Positions 35,801 to 38,770 of a DNA stretch of 38,770 bases are shown piece after piece. Origin of the DNA: a virus. Numbering within the stretch: position 1 is the first letter of the stretch; every line of letters starts with the position of its first letter. A program made the position numbers and the translations under genes. The stretch is from positions 1 through 38,770 of the IMG/VR virus record IMGVR_UViG_3300032242_003384; one strand, 5' to 3'. Under the pieces are notes generated by a model. It worked only from the letters and a program-made list of their open reading frames with translations, was not told where the DNA came from and did not search any database.

Positions 35801-38412
35801 GAGGTCCTGGGTCATCCTTTAATGTCATCTACCACCGCATCGGCACCAGTGAGAGCGGGACATTTAAGGTTATTAACCGCGGCAATACTGAGGCCGTCTT
35901 GCGCGAGGTGGTGCCTTTTGGATGGCGGGTCTCCAATGCCAACAAGATCCTGGCAAATGTCCTAGACATGACCGCGCTGCGCGGATCGGTGATGAAAGCA
36001 CTGAATGAAGGGAAAATGGGGATTTTTAACCATAACCTTGACCAGTTCTCTGCTGATTTGAAGACCTACTTTGACAATCATTCTAAGGGCCTTGCGGGAG
36101 AGAATCGCATTGGCGTGGCCAAGAAGAATGCCATCGACTCATTCCTCTTTGCTGGAGGCACCAAGGCCAACCGCGCCGCCAATCCGGTTTACGGTGATTT
36201 TGGCACCCGTGGCACGATCCGCACGCTGCGCCTAGATCGTATTCAGTCGGTGGAGCCGACCGGCCGCGGTGGGTTGCATTTCGACTACGACAAGGTCAAC
36301 CACAACCTGATGCCCGATCTTGCAGAAGCTCCGCATGGCCAGGCCATGCCGGATGTGGGGGATGAAAATGGTTTTCCGCTTCAACTGGGATATGGCCGAG
36401 AAGTCGGACGTATGCGTCAAACTAAAGGCGGAAATTGGCAAGTTGTTGGCCCTTCTGGAAAACCATCAACTTACCAGAATTTCGCTAAAGCCATCAAACG
36501 GTCTGACTATGAAGTCAACATGGCAAAATCCATCAATGAGCTAAAACCATTGTACGGCCCGGAAGACCGCAAAGCACTCACTGCAGCTCAACAACGGATA
36601 GCCGAAGTCTCCAGAAATAATCCCGAAGCGATCCGTTTGGAAATTGCAAGAGACAAAGACACTGGGCTTCCCAAAATCGACAAGCTCTTTGACGCAGATG
36701 GCGAGCCGATTTTGGATGCCAAAGGCAAACAAATGCGCGGTGTGATTTTCAACAAAGAGGCATACCAGCTGCGCGATGCCCCGGGCCTTTCCAAAGATGA
36801 TGCCACGGCAATCCATCAGGGCGCTAACGCCTTGGTGGCTCACACGAATGAGGCCATCAAGGATCCATCGATTGCCGCGGGCGTCGGCTGGTACGGAAGA
36901 ATGCGTAGCTTTCTTCAAAAAGCTTTTGGAGCAAACATTGAACTATTCGGTCAGCTCTTGGGTGCTACTTCAGCCCGCACGCCGGTCGACACAAATTTCA
37001 AACAAGCCCTTGAGGCAATCAGGCTTTTCTCACGCGGTCATTACGATGATCTGCTGCAGCGATTTGCTAATCACATCAATGAAGTTCACGGCAAAGCAAA
37101 CGACGGGACGTTGTTGCGCCAGTGGCTTGCCAAAAGCTCAAAGAATAACGAAGGAAACTTTGACCTTCAGAAAGCAGTTCGCCAGGAGATCAACAAATTC
37201 GATGAGGTCCCGCTTAGGGAAGCTGGTGCCAAGTACAATGCCAACTCGCAGAAAGTCCTTCATGCTCTGTATGGAAACTGGATCGAACAAACCGTAGGCC
37301 CCAAGACCCCGAACTTTGCTGGAAACCTGACTGGCCGAACGCTCAAAGCCACCATTGATGTCTGGGCTGCCCGCAATCTTCGCCGGTTGCTTTATGAAGG
37401 CAAGGTAAAGCGCTGGCGCATCCTTCCGGAACAGGAACAGGCCGTGGGAAGCAATTACAACAAGGCGGGTGAACTCACCGGAGATTTCCCTTTTGCACAG
37501 AAAATCTATGATGAGGCGGCCAATCGCTTGGGGATGAATCCCGATGATCTTCAAGCCCTGATCTGGTTTGCTGAGAAAGATGTCTGGGAGAAAAACGGAT
37601 GGACAAACACGGTCGGTGCAGAGAAGAGCAGTTTCGACAAGGAAGCGGGCAAGCTAAACATGGACCGCTACCAAAGCGGAGTAACTACTTTCCAAAACCA
37701 TGAGCAATTTGATCCGGCTGTTCAAAATCAAGAGCGTCTCAAACTTCGTGATGCAGCCAGCAAAATTCCCGGGCTTCAGGCTTCAAGGTTTTCCCATTCC
37801 GATGGTCTTTATGGAGATGTGATTGAGCCGACCTTTGATGCCGAATTAAGCGTTCAAAGAAATCCTGACGGCTCTGCTCCATCGATCGCGCCTTTTACAA
37901 AACAGATTATTGATATTGCTAAAGAGCATAATCAAAGCGACGCATTCATTTCCAAAGTGGTTGATGTGAATCATCCAAACGCCCGACCGATGGTTGAAAT
38001 TGGATTTAAAACACCTGGATCGCCTGAAGATATTCAAAAAATTATTTCGGCATTTCAGTCTGAAGGTATTGATGGGTTCACTGTTTCAAAAGATTCCCAT
38101 GGAAGAATCTTGGGAATTCGCTCGCAATATATTCCGGAAATTTCAGCCAGGCATGATGGGGGACATGAAAGTCAACATTTAGACCCGGATTTGTTTGTTT
38201 CAAACTGTAAAGCCTGGGGTTTTAAGACACGCAAAGCACTTGATTTTTTATCTGGCATCGATAACATTAGCTACAAAGAGGAATCTCACGTTTCTACTCA
38301 CGTTTATGGAAAAGAAGAATACACCACCGCAACCCCAGCAGACTTATCAAGAAGCCATGCTGGAGATGAATTGGGGAGGCGCAAACGCATCCTCGCAAAC
38401 GCCGCAAAATAG
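32884..38412 (+). CDS. Giant polyvalent internal virion protein with HExxH metallopeptidase-like motif (1842 aa)
   Basis: The largest gene of the genome. Residues 1-100 hold three degenerate TDAELD-type repeats. Residues about 270-580 are Ala/Gly-rich helices of the membrane-active kind (AAAEAALAYGLLRKGAAIIR). At 651-655 is HEFPH, an HExxH Zn motif, with E750/E754 (ARNEIWAEQL) as possible third ligand. Around 1336-1576 is a conserved-looking helical block (LFGQLLGATSARTPVDTNFK ... KATIDVWAARNLRRL ... WFAEKDVWEKNGWTN) resembling DUF7178-like parts of phage polyvalent proteins. Size and place suit an ejected protein acting on the host envelope or cytoplasm. Confidence 0.8.
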   Translation: MAIGDIVTDAELDAPAVPASGAVFTDADLNAMDAQKASLANINKAYSGSFSDTDPLRVAVNQATAKSSPAFSYSTGVANAGPVQGPKVWTDRELDMQAADSLDDPNTVLPIDQYREARDAAKRLGRDSFTYQAPKALGGLLQLATGAAKELRDNVGMEALMGGPGAAIRKLAPSMYEGILRKGPVTSVGFWNGVGNKLDNFFNEKQAQIDAANELSSAGSLTGTPEEQQKIIEDRAAQISVQRGNSPEDLQLREWQNYAFHKGIDQELANPQLTKLPGQDLMPAPMPNVSDVASMFSPTPENLAMMAAGELGGPLLGTAVKATGGRALSAIAAGGMKLDQGLIDAGAAIGRKIEDITGFAPETLKKAGDFVAGAGGLSAVGGAIGAVDPQYSKAAAEAALAYGLLRKGAAIIRVGSKAAGTAGVFFREAADPMGPLRAETIRSLAADPSIPEAYRAGMLSTASAIDSTPKRVAANPDLPDNVRKFARTLSNPAIVAGVRGAGALAEGATAGTLSMTPLMMASGDDESPASLAITGAAMGAAGRSLGMIGSRARQVDADIGRFLVDTHLSGGNVERTSALPRTRLEQMAAMQGFLGRKGVDLIPLSGQEYSANIMALGGTPGSAGFHLETPTDGGRPRVLVNLDAKAASEGHEFPHALAASNVLGGRIRADIFNWVNQSYGTDGVLARGREYVKRLIESEDRAYESQYPNGQAPIRSLPDMESRISMRMDELGQQSLKEGNADPLDWARNEIWAEQLSNGGLDLNKIRRGTPLGIDPAAMGESILGGVSRVLRGLGVAIDDQTGKVQGSLSSIFKENPLIGNSPKLRKTLANYVESYDRWLPGVTEESTKSAPGIRVAPTGNITDFINSPLTKLHETRPGVRENEFIIEENGVPRFKTQPEINADTKAKEAQVGMLYTPGRLLPRDSSEFGPRKIDGRIVVGGPVLPAQFDSLVHFSPYLRQSARAMEANRGPGGPGSSFNVIYHRIGTSESGTFKVINRGNTEAVLREVVPFGWRVSNANKILANVLDMTALRGSVMKALNEGKMGIFNHNLDQFSADLKTYFDNHSKGLAGENRIGVAKKNAIDSFLFAGGTKANRAANPVYGDFGTRGTIRTLRLDRIQSVEPTGRGGLHFDYDKVNHNLMPDLAEAPHGQAMPDVGDENGFPLQLGYGREVGRMRQTKGGNWQVVGPSGKPSTYQNFAKAIKRSDYEVNMAKSINELKPLYGPEDRKALTAAQQRIAEVSRNNPEAIRLEIARDKDTGLPKIDKLFDADGEPILDAKGKQMRGVIFNKEAYQLRDAPGLSKDDATAIHQGANALVAHTNEAIKDPSIAAGVGWYGRMRSFLQKAFGANIELFGQLLGATSARTPVDTNFKQALEAIRLFSRGHYDDLLQRFANHINEVHGKANDGTLLRQWLAKSSKNNEGNFDLQKAVRQEINKFDEVPLREAGAKYNANSQKVLHALYGNWIEQTVGPKTPNFAGNLTGRTLKATIDVWAARNLRRLLYEGKVKRWRILPEQEQAVGSNYNKAGELTGDFPFAQKIYDEAANRLGMNPDDLQALIWFAEKDVWEKNGWTNTVGAEKSSFDKEAGKLNMDRYQSGVTTFQNHEQFDPAVQNQERLKLRDAASKIPGLQASRFSHSDGLYGDVIEPTFDAELSVQRNPDGSAPSIAPFTKQIIDIAKEHNQSDAFISKVVDVNHPNARPMVEIGFKTPGSPEDIQKIISAFQSEGIDGFTVSKDSHGRILGIRSQYIPEISARHDGGHESQHLDPDLFVSNCKAWGFKTRKALDFLSGIDNISYKEESHVSTHVYGKEEYTTATPADLSRSHAGDELGRRKRILANAAK

Positions 38413-38518
38413 TGATCACTATATTGCCAGCACATTGCCAAATCCAAATTGGAGCCCTTCCGAAAAGGATTGGGAATTGCTTGCTTCTATGGGCCAAACA
38501 AAACAAACAGTTTTGTAA
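38306..38518 (+). CDS. Possible overlapping small gene or frameshifted C-terminus (70 aa)
   Basis: A frame overlapping the last 107 nt of the giant gene and continuing past its stop. The product ends GANASSQTPQNSDHYIASTL then PNPNWSPSEKDWELLASMGQ, which looks like a genuine protein end. There is no good ribosome-binding site for ATG 38306 or the later ATGs (38357, 38366). It may be a separate gene or the true C-terminus of the giant protein reached by a frameshift. Confidence 0.4.
   Translation: MEKKNTPPQPQQTYQEAMLEMNWGGANASSQTPQNSDHYIASTLPNPNWSPSEKDWELLASMGQTKQTVL
38498..38516 (+). terminator. Weak A/T hairpin at the end of the internal-protein operon
   Basis: ACAAAAC, an AAACA loop, and GTTTTGT form a 7-bp stem followed by AATTTAG. 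It lies at the end of the 38306-38518 frame, 29 nt before the phosphoesterase start. The stem is weak and the tail is not a proper U-tract. Confidence 0.25.
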
Positions 38519-38545
38519 TTTAGAAAATCATGTTGGAGGTGCGGT

Positions 38546-38770
38546 ATGAAATCGCGCCTCATCTCAGCTAAAGCCCTCCGTGCTGATCTGGAGGCGTCGT
38601 CTCAGGCTTCTGAAATTGCCCGGTTGAAAGATCAGCTAAAGGCCAGCGAGGCCAGCAAGGCAAAACTCGCGGCTACGCTCGACCGACACCTCCACACTCC
38701 CAAGGCCCGGGCCATTACTCCGGCCAAACCGACCCTACGTGGCAAAGATGACATTGTCCGTGTGATTATC
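38546..38770 (+). CDS. Metallophosphoesterase, N-terminal part (continues at position 1)
   Basis: ATG 38546 follows a strong GGAGGT site 5 nt upstream. The frame continues without a stop to the window end and rejoins position 1 through the 123-bp repeat, giving a 329-residue protein. This part encodes a basic, helical leader (ADLEASSQASEIARLKDQLK) and then the first motif-bearing strand. See the entry at 1-888 for the catalytic motifs. Confidence 0.88.
   Translation, partial: MKSRLISAKALRADLEASSQASEIARLKDQLKASEASKAKLAATLDRHLHTPKARAITPAKPTLRGKDDIVRVII
38648..38770. repeat. Terminal direct repeat, right copy
   Basis: Identical to 1-123; see the left copy. The repeat lies in the coding sequence of the phosphoesterase leader. 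Confidence 0.95.

Overview
The window is a complete or nearly complete temperate tailed-phage genome on a circular map. The first 123 bases (1-123) are identical to the last 123 (38648-38770). The unique length is therefore 38,647 bp, and one gene, a metallophosphoesterase, runs across the join. A tyrosine integrase, an attP carrying half of a tRNA-Thr(CGT), a repressor-type switch, an early/replication block and a full set of head, tail and lysis genes are present. The SU10-like major capsid (DUF5309 type), the P22-sized portal, and the absence of a tape measure, sheath or long-tail module point to a short-tailed (podovirus-like) virion. The host cannot be fixed from the sequence. Frequent lack of Shine-Dalgarno sites, A/C-rich leaders and a GH75-type lysin would fit a Gram-negative host such as a member of Verrucomicrobiota, but that is inference only.

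Layout: (a) 38546-1115: phosphoesterase and a small HTH protein at the end of the late block. (b) 1118-2564: leftward integrase and attP (tRNA half at 2515-2553, paired arm-type repeats on both sides). (c) 2561-4663, leftward: a two-gene operon likely expressed in the lysogen (LPD29-domain protein plus a proline-rich exported protein) and a ribbon-helix-helix (RHH) repressor. (d) 4792-12384, rightward: a second RHH protein, a chain of overlapping microproteins, an excisionase-like HTH, then a DUF1376 replication protein, a DnaB-type helicase, and accessory proteins including a DUF6378 protein, an HExxH protein and an OB-like protein with an SSB-type tail. (e) 12385-18999: large terminase, portal, scaffold, capsid. 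(f) 19111-23926: connector and tail-fibre genes. (g) 23923-25524: lysis cassette (coiled-coil membrane protein, spanin-like lipoprotein, holin candidate, GH75-type hydrolase). (h) 25528-30057: tail and internal proteins. (i) 30057-31163: a PP-loop PAPS-reductase-like gene facing a Cys-cluster (YkgJ-type) gene. (j) 31312-38412: internal/ejection proteins ending in a 1842-residue polyvalent protein with an HExxH motif.

Two regulatory systems can be read from the DNA. First, a 13-bp operator (ATCTTTWAAAGAT) occurs in three clusters. In each cluster a copy lies in the spacer of a candidate promoter: one for the RHH repressor, one for the early operon, one for the LPD29 operon. Second, five late-region intergenic sites share a long -35 element (CTTAAGCTCGC-like) followed at constant distance by a TAnnnT -10. 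They lie upstream of the portal, scaffold, a tail gene, a fibre gene and an internal-protein gene, and probably form the late regulon. At two of them the start codon lies exactly 8 nt after the -10, which predicts leaderless or nearly leaderless mRNA. No gap longer than 300 bases lacks a gene.
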